In this document: piece after piece, positions 1-6,704 of the stretch
Layout of the letters: each line of letters begins with the position of its first letter
Position numbering within the stretch: the stretch's first letter is position 1
Position numbers and translations under genes: made by a program
The notes under the pieces: generated by a model
What the model saw: only the letters and a program-made list of their open reading frames with translations
What the model was told of the DNA's origin: nothing
Databases searched by the model: none
Origin: VGCC01 sp964495555
Lineage (GTDB): Bacteria; Actinomycetota; Actinomycetes; S36-B12
Assembly (NCBI GenBank): GCA_964495555.1
Contig: CAZBWA010000029.1
Location: forward strand, 1-19,191
Direction: 5' to 3'
Length of the DNA stretch: 19,191 bases

Positions 1-575
1 CGCTCGTAGTAGCGGGAGAGGAGCGTCACGTCGATGGCCGCCTCGACCCCGTGGGACCACGTCGGGGACAGCACGATCGTGAACAACTCGCGGTGCAGGC
101 GGTCCATCTCCTGGTCATGGCGGGCGATGTCGGCGGTGAGGGTCACGTCCTTACTCGCGATGACCTCGCCGGTCTTGGAGACGATGTCTTCGGCAAGGCG
201 GCCCATCTGCGCGAAGGTCTCACGCAACTCCGTGGGGACGGCCGGGCGCGGGTGACGCATGCGGGCCTGCTTGGCCACGTGCTGGGCGAGATCACCCATC
301 CGCTCGAGGGAGCCCGCCATGCGCATGGCGCCGAGCACCACCCGCAGGTCGGAGGCCACCGGCTGCTGGAGCGCGATGAGTTCGAAGCATCGGTCTTCCA
401 CGTCGCTGGTGAGCGCATCGACCCGGGCATCGGCCTCGATCACCGACTCCGCTAAACCCAGGTCGGCGTCGAGGAGCGCCTGCGTGGCCTTGTTCATGGC
501 CGACCCCACCACGCGGGTCATCTCGACCAGGTCGTCGGTGACCTGCTCGAGTTGGTCCTGGAAGGCCGAACGCAT
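1..575 (-). CDS. phoU: PhoU, phosphate signalling regulator (C-terminus cut by window edge)
   Basis: PhoU is a cytoplasmic all-helical protein that links the Pst phosphate transporter to the phosphate sensor kinase and keeps the response off when phosphate is plentiful. The reverse strand reads from ATG at 575 for 191 residues without a stop and leaves the window, so roughly 30 residues of a usual 215-230 are missing. The family pattern is clear: the start MRSAFQDQLEQV, a first three-helix unit with ALQQPVASDLRVVLGAMRMA and LERMGDLAQHVAK, then the second unit containing DIARHDQEMDRLHRELF. It is divergent from senX3-regX3, the same arrangement as phoU / phoR-phoP in Streptomyces. There is no Shine-Dalgarno sequence; a TACAGT box lies 7 nt before the ATG, which suggests a leaderless transcript. 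A four-unit Pho box lies just upstream of the promoter. Confidence 0.95.
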   Translation of the reverse strand, partial: MRSAFQDQLEQVTDDLVEMTRVVGSAMNKATQALLDADLGLAESVIEADARVDALTSDVEDRCFELIALQQPVASDLRVVLGAMRMAGSLERMGDLAQHVAKQARMRHPRPAVPTELRETFAQMGRLAEDIVSKTGEVIASKDVTLTADIARHDQEMDRLHRELFTIVLSPTWSHGVEAAIDVTLLSRYYE

Positions 576-582
576 ACCCGTA

Positions 583-588
583 ACTGTA
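583..588 (-). promoter_or_regulatory. -10 box of phoU, leaderless layout
   Basis: On the minus strand TACAGT lies exactly 7 nt before the phoU ATG, with no purine-rich ribosome site between. This fits TAnnnT -10 boxes of actinobacterial leaderless mRNAs, where transcription starts at the first base of the start codon. Inferred from position only. Confidence 0.55.
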
Positions 589-627
589 GGTGGGAATCGG
601 GTCCCCACGCCGCTGGGCGCGGCCGAT

Positions 628-666
628 GTGAACGACGAGTGCATTCCCGGTGAACCCTTGTCGAAC
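628..666 (-). promoter_or_regulatory. Pho box: four 11-bp direct repeats (RegX3/PhoP-type operator)
   Basis: Read on the minus strand the units begin GTTCGACAAGG, GTTCACCGGGA, ATGCACTCGTC and GTTCAC, each exactly 11 bp after the last. GTTCAC-type 11-bp direct repeats are the known PHO box of Streptomyces PhoP and resemble sites bound by mycobacterial RegX3. The box lies about 40 bp upstream of the phoU -10 box and 50 bp upstream of the senX3 -10 box, so one site could serve both promoters. The rest of this 152-bp divergent region holds a short GC-rich inverted repeat (CCCCC at 680-684 and GGGGG at 691-695). Confidence 0.75.
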
Positions 667-715
667 TCACCCGCATGAGCCCCCGCGCGTGGGGGAGACC
701 ACCGCCGGGGCCACC

Positions 716-721
716 TATCCT
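716..721 (+). promoter_or_regulatory. -10 box of senX3, leaderless layout
   Basis: TATCCT followed by 6 nt and then GTG at 728. No Shine-Dalgarno sequence precedes this GTG. The spacing puts the transcription start on the G of the start codon, which supports 728 over upstream or downstream alternatives. Confidence 0.6.
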
Positions 722-727
722 GGCGAC

Positions 728-1864
728 GTGGCCGTTCGGCGTCGTCCCGGTGAGGCGAGCGCGATATCCCGCAACGCGGGTCGTCCCACCGTGCCCGATG
801 AGGTGGTGCGGGTCCTCGCGATCCTCCCCTCGGCTTCCCTGGTGGTCGCCCCCGATGGCGCGGTCCTGCGTGCCAGCACCCGGGCCACCGCCCTCGGCCT
901 GGTCAACCGCGGTGCGATCGCCGTCCCCGACATCCTGACCCTGGTCCAGCGCGTGGCCGACGACGGCAACGCGCGCGAGCAGGAGATGCGCGTCCGTCGA
1001 CCACCGCTCGGCCGCGAGCTGCTCGAGCTGCGCGCACGCGTGGCCCCCCTGGGGACGGGCGCGATCCTCGTGCTCATCGACGATCTCGCGGAGGAGCGCC
1101 GCGTCGAGGCGGTCCGTCGCGACTTCGTGGCCAACGTGAGTCATGAGCTCAAGACTCCCGTGGGGGCGATGTCGCTCCTTGCCGAGGCGATCCTGTCGAG
1201 TTCCGACGACGCCGACCAGGTCCGTCACTTCGCCGAGCGCATGCAACTTGAGGCCAATCGCCTGACCGACCTGATCCAGGACGTCATCGACCTCTCGCGG
1301 CTGCAGACCGATGATCCCCTGATGCGTGCCGAGGTCATCGACGTCGACGAGTTGGTCGCCCGTGCGATGGAGGAGATCCGGGTCCTGGCCGCCACGCGCG
1401 ACATCGAGGTGATCTCCGGGGATCCCACAGGGGCATCCGTGTACGGCGATCGCAGTCAGTTGCTTACCGCGCTGCGCAACCTCTTGGTGAATGCCATCTC
1501 CTACTCCCCGGACCACACGCGGGTGTCGATCTTCGCCCGGCGCGAGGGCGGCATCATCGAGATGTCGGTGAAGGATCAGGGACAGGGAATCCCACCCCAT
1601 GACCTGGATCGGATCTTCGAGCGCTTCTATCGCGTGGATCCCGCGCGCTCGCGCATCACCGGCGGCACGGGCCTCGGCCTGGCGATCGTCAAGCACGTAT
1701 GCCAGAACCATGGCGGTGAAGTCACCGTGTGGTCCGAGGTGGGAACCGGATCCACATTCACCCTCCGCCTCCCGGCCTACGATGCCGGTATGACGACGAC
1801 AGGGGAGATGCGCGCCCTGCCGATCGACCTGGTCATCACTCCCGAGGGGAGTCGCGGGGCATGA
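728..1864 (+). CDS. senX3: SenX3/PhoR-like sensor histidine kinase without transmembrane segments
   Basis: This kinase phosphorylates the response regulator encoded directly after it and should sense phosphate status through PhoU. The 378-residue protein has a PAS-like region (about 25-115; PSASLVVAPDGAVL), an H-box VANVSHELKTP with phospho-acceptor His139, an N-box LVNAISYSPD, and the ATP lid motifs DQGQGIPP, FERFYRVD and GGTGLGLAIVKH. The start is set at GTG 728, 6 nt after a TATCCT box; the frame stays open upstream to 650 without adding a hydrophobic segment. SenX3 of mycobacteria and PhoR of Streptomyces are membrane-anchored at the N-terminus, but none is visible here, so the protein looks cytosolic or peripherally bound. 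The stop overlaps the regX3 start by 4 nt (ATGA), which implies translational coupling. Confidence 0.93.
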   Translation: MAVRRRPGEASAISRNAGRPTVPDEVVRVLAILPSASLVVAPDGAVLRASTRATALGLVNRGAIAVPDILTLVQRVADDGNAREQEMRVRRPPLGRELLELRARVAPLGTGAILVLIDDLAEERRVEAVRRDFVANVSHELKTPVGAMSLLAEAILSSSDDADQVRHFAERMQLEANRLTDLIQDVIDLSRLQTDDPLMRAEVIDVDELVARAMEEIRVLAATRDIEVISGDPTGASVYGDRSQLLTALRNLLVNAISYSPDHTRVSIFARREGGIIEMSVKDQGQGIPPHDLDRIFERFYRVDPARSRITGGTGLGLAIVKHVCQNHGGEVTVWSEVGTGSTFTLRLPAYDAGMTTTGEMRALPIDLVITPEGSRGA

Positions 1865-2541
1865 CGCGGATTCTCGTCGTCGAGGACGAGGAGTCGTTCT
1901 CCGATGCACTCTCCTTCATGCTGCGCCGCGAGGGCTACGAGGTGGTCATCGCATCGGATGGGAATGCAGCGCTGGCTGCCTTCGACAAGCACGGGCCCGA
2001 CCTGGTCCTCTTGGATCTCATGCTGCCCGGCCTCTCCGGTACCGAGGTGTGCCGCCAGATCCGGAGCCACTCGTCCGTACCGATCATCATGCTTACCGCG
2101 AAGGATGGTGAGGTGGACAAAGTCGTCGGACTCGAGCTCGGAGCTGACGACTACGTCACCAAGCCGTTCTCCTCACGTGAACTCCTCGCGCGCGTGCGTG
2201 CCGTGCTGCGCCGCCACGGCGAGGCTGACGAGCTTCTACCGCCGGCGGTCGAGGCGGGCCCGGTGCGTCTGGACATCGAACGTCACGTCGTCACAGTGCG
2301 CGGCGAGCAGGTGGCGATGCCACTCAAGGAATTCGATTTACTCGAAATCCTCGTGCGCAACGCCGGACGCGTACTCACGCGCGGGCAGCTGATCGACCGC
2401 GTGTGGGGATCGGACTACGTCGGTGACACCAAGACGCTCGACGTGCACGTGAAACGTCTGCGGGCCAAGGTCGAGGAAGACCCCGCGCATCCGGTGCATC
2501 TGCTCACGGTGCGTGGGCTGGGCTACAAGTACGAGATCTAG
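1861..2541 (+). CDS. regX3: RegX3/PhoP-like response regulator (OmpR family)
   Basis: A 227-residue transcription factor that, when phosphorylated by the adjacent kinase, binds Pho-box repeats and switches on phosphate-starvation genes. The receiver domain (1-115) has the acidic pair at E8-D9, phospho-acceptor Asp52 (LVLLDLMLPG), Thr79 and Lys101 (YVTKPF). The winged-helix domain (about 128-225) carries LKEFDLLEILVRNAGRVLTR, the recognition helix region DTKTLDVHVKRLRAKVE and the closing VRGLGYKYEI. The start ATG overlaps the senX3 stop as ATGA. The gene ends on a CTAG palindrome that also supplies the stop codon of the convergent lipoprotein gene, so there is no intergenic space downstream. 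Its likely target is the Pho box upstream of senX3. Confidence 0.96.
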   Translation: MTRILVVEDEESFSDALSFMLRREGYEVVIASDGNAALAAFDKHGPDLVLLDLMLPGLSGTEVCRQIRSHSSVPIIMLTAKDGEVDKVVGLELGADDYVTKPFSSRELLARVRAVLRRHGEADELLPPAVEAGPVRLDIERHVVTVRGEQVAMPLKEFDLLEILVRNAGRVLTRGQLIDRVWGSDYVGDTKTLDVHVKRLRAKVEEDPAHPVHLLTVRGLGYKYEI

Positions 2542-3044
2542 GCAGCCGGCGGATTCGGCGCGATGCCCTCGTAGAAGCTCATCGGCGGCACGGTCAGTAC
2601 CTGCATGGTGGCGTCGCCCGCCTTCTCGAAGATCAAGGTGACATCGACGAAAGCACTCGGCGGCGCGTCGAACTCGTACGAATTCACATACAGGTCGGAC
2701 TCGTACGCGAAGGGGATCGACGTGCCGGGCGGGAGATCGACAGAGTCTCCGGTGATCGTCGCGCGCACGCCGTCGATCGTCGCGGCGAGGAGGCGATCGG
2801 ACTCGGGACCCTGATTCACGATGCGCATCATGAGCGTCGCGCTGCTGCTGCCCTCGGGACCTGTCACCAGCGTTGCGTTCTCGATCCGAATGAGTCCGGC
2901 CTGACCCTGCACACCGTTGCCGGTGGCTTGACCCGACTGCATGGTCGTGGTGGCGCCGGGCCCGTTGAAACAGCCGGCCAGCGTGAGAGGGGCGACGAGG
3001 AGGGGGACACTGATGAGGAGTGCAGCGGTGCGCGTTCGGATCAC
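2538..3044 (-). CDS. LpqE-like secreted lipoprotein, PCuAC-like fold
   Basis: A 168-residue exported lipoprotein. The N-terminus MIRTRTAALLISVPLLVAP runs into a lipobox LAGC with lipidated Cys25, followed by a flexible Gly/Gln/Thr-rich linker to about residue 50. The rest resembles the PCuAC/DUF461 beta-barrel: a first strand region GLIRIENATLV, LPPGTSIPFAY, and the C-terminal FVDVTLIFEKAGDATMQV typical of that family. The His/Met copper-binding pattern of true PCuAC proteins is not visible, so copper delivery is doubtful. It sits divergent from carD, as lpqE does in M. tuberculosis, which supports LpqE-like identity. The start is GTG at 3044, 6 nt after a TAATGT box and without a Shine-Dalgarno sequence. 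It ends convergently into regX3 with a 4-nt overlap. Confidence 0.82.
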   Translation of the reverse strand: MIRTRTAALLISVPLLVAPLTLAGCFNGPGATTTMQSGQATGNGVQGQAGLIRIENATLVTGPEGSSSATLMMRIVNQGPESDRLLAATIDGVRATITGDSVDLPPGTSIPFAYESDLYVNSYEFDAPPSAFVDVTLIFEKAGDATMQVLTVPPMSFYEGIAPNPPAA

Positions 3045-3050
3045 ATGACC

Positions 3051-3056
3051 ACATTA
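3051..3056 (-). promoter_or_regulatory. -10 box of the lipoprotein gene, leaderless layout
   Basis: On the minus strand TAATGT is followed by 6 nt (GGTCAT) and then the GTG start at 3044. The spacing is identical to that at senX3 and cysS, and no ribosome binding site is present. Confidence 0.6.
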
Positions 3057-3119
3057 GCGGGCGTGGGATGAGCGCCTGCATGACCGCAACGGGCAGGAAG
3101 GGGGCTGATGGCCCCGTGT

Positions 3120-3125
3120 TAGACT
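3120..3125 (+). promoter_or_regulatory. Likely -10 box of carD
   Basis: TAGACT lies 27 nt before the carD ATG, predicting a start near 3132 and a 5' leader of about 21 nt that contains GGAAAGGA (3135-3142) as ribosome site. No good -35 hexamer is seen; a small inverted repeat GGGGC-TGATG-GCCCC (3101-3115) sits just upstream. Confidence 0.5.
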
Positions 3126-3152
3126 TCGTGGCCCGGAAAGGATCCCCCGTAC

Positions 3153-3635
3153 ATGGCCTTCAATGTTGGCGACACTGTCGTCTATCCGCACCACGGAGCC
3201 GCTGTCATCGAAGCGGTGGAGATGCGCAAGATCAAGGGTGAGGACCGTGAGTACCTGGTCCTTCGGGTCGCGCAGGGTGATCTGACCGTCCGCGTACCTG
3301 CCGACAACGTCGACCTCGTGGGTGTCCGTGACGTCGTGAACGCCGAGGGACTCGACCGCGTCTTCAACGTGCTGCGTCAGCCGTACACCGAGGAGCCGAC
3401 CAACTGGTCGCGTCGCTACAAGGCCAATCTGGAGAAGCTCGCCTCCGGTGATGTCATCAAGGTCGCCGAGGTGGTGCGCGATCTGTGGCGGCGTGAGCGT
3501 GAGCGCGGCCTGTCCGCCGGTGAGAAGCGCATGCTGGCCAAGGCTCGTCAGATCCTGGTGAGCGAATTGGCCCTTGCGGAGAAGACCGACGAGGGGAAGG
3601 CGGAAGCCATCCTCGACGAGGTCCTCGCCTCCTAG
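3153..3635 (+). CDS. carD: CarD, RNA polymerase-binding transcription factor
   Basis: CarD binds the RNA polymerase beta subunit and stabilises open promoter complexes at rRNA and many other promoters. The 160-residue length matches the family (about 162). The N-terminal Tudor-like RNAP-interaction domain (1-55) opens with MAFNVGDTVVYPHHGAAVIE and holds Arg25 and Arg47. The C-terminal helical DNA-binding domain has NWSRRYKANLEKL with Trp85 and Lys90. These four positions coincide in numbering with the functional residues known in M. tuberculosis CarD (R25, R47, W85, K90). The ATG has GGAAAGGA 10 nt upstream. ispD starts 2 nt after the stop, so the two are co-transcribed. Confidence 0.97.
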   Translation: MAFNVGDTVVYPHHGAAVIEAVEMRKIKGEDREYLVLRVAQGDLTVRVPADNVDLVGVRDVVNAEGLDRVFNVLRQPYTEEPTNWSRRYKANLEKLASGDVIKVAEVVRDLWRRERERGLSAGEKRMLAKARQILVSELALAEKTDEGKAEAILDEVLAS

Positions 3636-3637
3636 TC

Positions 3638-4345
3638 ATGAGCGGTCGCACAGCGGCCCTGATCCCCGCCGCGGGGCGCGGTGAGCGCCTCGGGCCGGGT
3701 GCACCCAAGGCCCTCCGCGAGATCGGCGGAGTCCCGATGCTCGTCCACGCGGTCAAGGCGATCGCTTCCTGCCCCGCCGTGGGCATCGTGATCGTCGCGG
3801 CGCCTGCGGAGAGTGTGGACGCGGTCACCGCCCTCCTGGGACAGCAGGACTTCCCGGCCGAGGTGCACGTCGTCGCTGGAGGAGACACGCGCGTGGAATC
3901 CGTGGCACGTGCGCTCATCAACCTTCCCGATGACGTCGATGTCGTTCTCGTCCACGACGCAGCCCGTCCCTTGGTTCCCGAAGAAGTGGTGGCCTCCGTC
4001 GTCGCGGCCGTCCGCGCAGGACACGATGCGGTCGTTCCTGCACTGCCGATGACGGACACCGTGAAGAGTGTTGATGGCAACGAGGACGTGGTCGCCACAC
4101 TCGATCGTTCCTCCCTGCGGAGTATTCAGACTCCCCAGGGTTTCCGGCGCGAGGTCCTGCAGCGTGCGCACGCGATCGCCGATGACGAGGGTGTGACCGA
4201 CGACGCGGGCATGGTGGAGGCACTCGGCGTCACCGTGCACGTGGTCCCGGGTCACGAGGAGGCTCTCAAGGTCACACGCCCCTTCGACGTCGTCGTCGCG
4301 GAGGCGATCCTCGCCAAGAGAAGGAGTTACGGTGCCCTCGGCTGA
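3638..4345 (+). CDS. ispD: IspD, 2-C-methyl-D-erythritol 4-phosphate cytidylyltransferase
   Basis: Third step of the non-mevalonate (MEP) isoprenoid pathway: MEP plus CTP gives CDP-methylerythritol and pyrophosphate. The 235-residue cytosolic protein has the nucleotide-binding loop LIPAAGRGERLG (8-19), the lysine in GAPKALREI, the HDAARPLV motif, the substrate motif SIQTPQGF, TDDAG, and the C-terminal EEALKVTRPFD, which together are diagnostic. It begins 2 nt after carD and overlaps ispF by 14 nt, consistent with one operon and coupled translation of two pathway steps. Confidence 0.97.
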   Translation: MSGRTAALIPAAGRGERLGPGAPKALREIGGVPMLVHAVKAIASCPAVGIVIVAAPAESVDAVTALLGQQDFPAEVHVVAGGDTRVESVARALINLPDDVDVVLVHDAARPLVPEEVVASVVAAVRAGHDAVVPALPMTDTVKSVDGNEDVVATLDRSSLRSIQTPQGFRREVLQRAHAIADDEGVTDDAGMVEALGVTVHVVPGHEEALKVTRPFDVVVAEAILAKRRSYGALG

Positions 4346-4808
4346 CACGCGCGTCGGAGTCGGAACGGATGTGCACGCGTTCGCCGACGGACGAGAACTC
4401 TGGCTCGCGGGACTCCACTGGCCGGGGGAGCGTGGCCTCCTCGGGCACTCGGACGCGGATGTCGCTGCACATGCCGCGTGCGATGCGCTCCTCTCCGCTG
4501 CGGGCCTCGGTGATCTCGGTTCGGTGTTCGGTACCTCCGATCCCACGTGGCAGGACGCGTCCGGGATCAGCCTGGTAGCGCACGTCGCCACACTCGTGCG
4601 TGAGGCCGGGTTCGCGGTCAGCAACGTGAGCATCCAGGTCATCGGTAACGCCCCGCGCGTGGGCACCCGGCGTCAGGAGGCGCAGGACGTCCTGTCCGCG
4701 GCACTCGGCGCACCCGTGACGGTGAGTGGAACCACCACGGACGGACTCGGGCTGACCGGTCGCGGCGAGGGCATCGCAGCGATCGCCGTGGCGCTCCTCA
4801 CGACATAG
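4332..4808 (+). CDS. ispF: IspF, 2-C-methyl-D-erythritol 2,4-cyclodiphosphate synthase
   Basis: Fifth step of the MEP pathway: cyclises CDP-methylerythritol 2-phosphate to the cyclodiphosphate with release of CMP. The 158-residue protein has the metal triad Asp13, His15 (GTDVHAF) and His47 (after LGHSDADVAAH), the same spacing as D8/H10/H42 of E. coli IspF, and the C-terminal TTTDGLGLTGRGEGIAA nucleotide-binding motif. The start is GTG 4332 inside the end of ispD, preceded by GAAGGAG six to seven bases upstream. IspE, which acts between IspD and IspF, is not in this window. Confidence 0.97.
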   Translation: MPSADTRVGVGTDVHAFADGRELWLAGLHWPGERGLLGHSDADVAAHAACDALLSAAGLGDLGSVFGTSDPTWQDASGISLVAHVATLVREAGFAVSNVSIQVIGNAPRVGTRRQEAQDVLSAALGAPVTVSGTTTDGLGLTGRGEGIAAIAVALLTT

Positions 4809-4884
4809 GCTGGGCGCCTCGTCGACAGCGACATCCCGAAGTGAAGATCGCTCGGAATCGACGTCACGGAAAGGTGGATGTGAG

Positions 4885-5283
4885 ATGGCGACTCTCCCGG
4901 ATTCAGTGAAGCCCTGGTTCGACGCACCGGAATTCGCCACGATCGCGACGATCCTCCCGGACGGTCGACCGCACCTGTCGGTCGTGTGGGTGGCACGCGA
5001 CGGTGATGACCTCCTCGTCTCGACGGTGAAGGGGCGTCGCAAGCACCTCAACATCGAGCGCGATCCTCGGGTGACCCTTCTGGTCTACCCGAAGGACAAC
5101 CCGTATTCGTATGTCGAGGTGCGGGGAACGGCCACCATGACCGAGGAGGGTGGCCGTGAGCTGATCGACCGTCTCTGCCATGAGTACACGGGAGCCGATC
5201 GCTACGCGTTCGACGACGGCACGGACAACGTGCGCGTCGTCGTGCGCATCACCCCGGACAAGGTCGTCACGCTTCAGCGTTGA
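4885..5283 (+). CDS. PPOX-class (flavin/F420) split-barrel oxidoreductase
   Basis: A 132-residue small split beta-barrel protein of the pyridoxamine-phosphate-oxidase-like superfamily, of the type annotated in actinobacteria as PPOX-class F420-dependent (FDOR-B). Visible features are the start FATIATILPDGRPHLSVVWVA, the DDLLVSTVKGRRKHLNIERDP segment that in relatives contacts the cofactor phosphate, VTLLVYPKDNPYSYVEVRGTA, and a final VVVRITPDKVV strand. The cofactor (F420 or FMN) and substrate cannot be told from sequence alone. The start ATG is preceded by GGAAAGG. A 76-nt gap separates it from ispF and cysS follows after 20 nt. The gene interrupts the usual ispF-cysS adjacency; no functional link to its neighbours is evident. 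Confidence 0.85.
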   Translation: MATLPDSVKPWFDAPEFATIATILPDGRPHLSVVWVARDGDDLLVSTVKGRRKHLNIERDPRVTLLVYPKDNPYSYVEVRGTATMTEEGGRELIDRLCHEYTGADRYAFDDGTDNVRVVVRITPDKVVTLQR

Positions 5284-5291
5284 CGCCTCGC

Positions 5292-5297
5292 TACTGT
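5292..5297 (+). promoter_or_regulatory. -10 box of cysS, leaderless layout
   Basis: TACTGT followed by 6 nt (TCACGG) and the cysS ATG at 5304. There is no Shine-Dalgarno sequence. It implies that cysS-rlmB can be transcribed from their own promoter inside the housekeeping run. Confidence 0.6.
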
Positions 5298-5303
5298 TCA
5301 CGG

Positions 5304-6704
5304 ATGCGCCTCTACGACACCGCCACCCGAGCGGTCCGGGACTTCGTACCCCGGGAGCCGGGGAAGGTCGGCATCTATCTCTGCGGCGCCACCGTGCAAG
5401 CACCCCCACACGTCGGACACATCCGCAGCGGGGTCGCCTTCGATGTCATCCGGCGTTGGTTCACGGCTCGCGGCTATGACGTCACCTTCGTGCGCAACGT
5501 CACCGACATCGACGACAAGATCCTGCACAACGCCGGCCATGAGGATGTTCCCTATTGGGTGGTAGCCATGCGCAACGAGCGCGCCTTCACCCGCGCCTAC
5601 GACACCCTCGGGTGCCTCCCGCCCACGTACGAGCCGCGCGCCACGGGGCACATCCCCGAGATGGTGGAGCTGATGCAACGCCTCATCGATCGCGGCTACG
5701 GCTATGCGGCCAATGGGGATGTCTACTTCGACGTCCGCGCCTTCGCGGACTACGGCTCGCTGAGCGGGCAGAAGCTCGATGACATGCTGGCCGCGGACGA
5801 CTCCGAGGCTCGTGCGAAGCGCGATCCCCGCGACTTCGCGATGTGGAAGGGCGCGAAGCCGGGTGAGCCCGCCTGGACCACCCCGTGGGGGAATGGTCGC
5901 CCCGGATGGCACATCGAATGCTCGGCGATGGCGGAGAAGTACCTGGGAGCGGAGTTCGACATCCACGGCGGCGGACTGGACCTCGTCTTCCCGCACCATG
6001 AGAACGAGATCGCGCAATCCCGCGCGGCCGGTGATGCCTTCGCCCGTTACTGGCTGCACAACGCGTGGGTGACCACGGCCGGGGAGAAGATGAGCAAGTC
6101 CCTCGGCAACTCGCTACTCGTCGACCAGGTCGTGACGCGCATCCGTCCCGTCGAACTGCGCTACTACCTGGTGAGCGCCCACTACCGATCCATGCTGGAG
6201 TACTCGGATGAATCGGTGAAGGAGGCGGGATCCTCCTATCGGCGCATCGAGGGCTTCCTCGACCGCGCTGCCGAGTCGGCCGGTCGTGACGCGATCACCA
6301 TCGGCGCTCGTCCCGCCGCATTCGACGAGGCCATGGACGATGACTTCGCGGTCCCCCAGGCACTGGCGGTCCTGCACGAGACGGTGCGCGCGGGCAACAG
6401 CGCACTCGCCGCGGGCGACATCCCGGCGGCGACGGCCGCTGCGACCGCCACCCGGGGCATGCTCGACGTGCTCGGCCTCGACCCGTGGTCGGAGCCCTGG
6501 ATCTCCTCCCGTGGTGGCGATGACTCCTCGTCCGTGATCGACGCGCTCGTCCAGGTCGCCATCCAGCAGCGGCAGGAGGCACGGGCACGCAAGGACTTCG
6601 CGGCGGCGGACGCCATCCGCGACGGTCTCGCGGAGATCGGCATCGTGCTCGAGGACACGCCCTCCGGTGCACGGTGGTCGATGAAGGAACGCCATGGCGG
6701 GTAA
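5304..6704 (+). CDS. cysS: CysS, cysteinyl-tRNA synthetase
   Basis: Class I aminoacyl-tRNA synthetase that charges tRNA-Cys. The 466-residue protein has the Rossmann catalytic core with a zinc ligand in YLCGATVQ (Cys27), the HIGH-type motif HVGH (36-39), RNVTDIDDKI, further zinc ligands in WHIECSAM and FPHHENEIAQS, and the KMSKS motif at 262-266. The C-terminal part (about 330-460) is the DALR anticodon-binding region ending with KDFAAADAIRDGLAEIGI. The start is set at ATG 5304, which opens with the family-typical MRLYDTATRAVRDFVP and lies 6 nt after TACTGT; an upstream in-frame TTG at 5280 would add eight residues with no support. Its end overlaps rlmB by 11 nt. Confidence 0.97.
   Translation: MRLYDTATRAVRDFVPREPGKVGIYLCGATVQAPPHVGHIRSGVAFDVIRRWFTARGYDVTFVRNVTDIDDKILHNAGHEDVPYWVVAMRNERAFTRAYDTLGCLPPTYEPRATGHIPEMVELMQRLIDRGYGYAANGDVYFDVRAFADYGSLSGQKLDDMLAADDSEARAKRDPRDFAMWKGAKPGEPAWTTPWGNGRPGWHIECSAMAEKYLGAEFDIHGGGLDLVFPHHENEIAQSRAAGDAFARYWLHNAWVTTAGEKMSKSLGNSLLVDQVVTRIRPVELRYYLVSAHYRSMLEYSDESVKEAGSSYRRIEGFLDRAAESAGRDAITIGARPAAFDEAMDDDFAVPQALAVLHETVRAGNSALAAGDIPAATAAATATRGMLDVLGLDPWSEPWISSRGGDDSSSVIDALVQVAIQQRQEARARKDFAAADAIRDGLAEIGIVLEDTPSGARWSMKERHGG

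Noticed and set aside
518..1909. 463-codon open frame antisense to senX3
   Set aside because: It lies opposite an intact kinase with all motifs. Its translation is low-complexity Arg/His/Gly/Asp without domains, the usual shadow of high-GC codon bias.
2538..3044. Lipoprotein as a copper chaperone
   Set aside because: The fold resembles PCuAC, but the His/Met ligand pattern needed for copper binding is not present.
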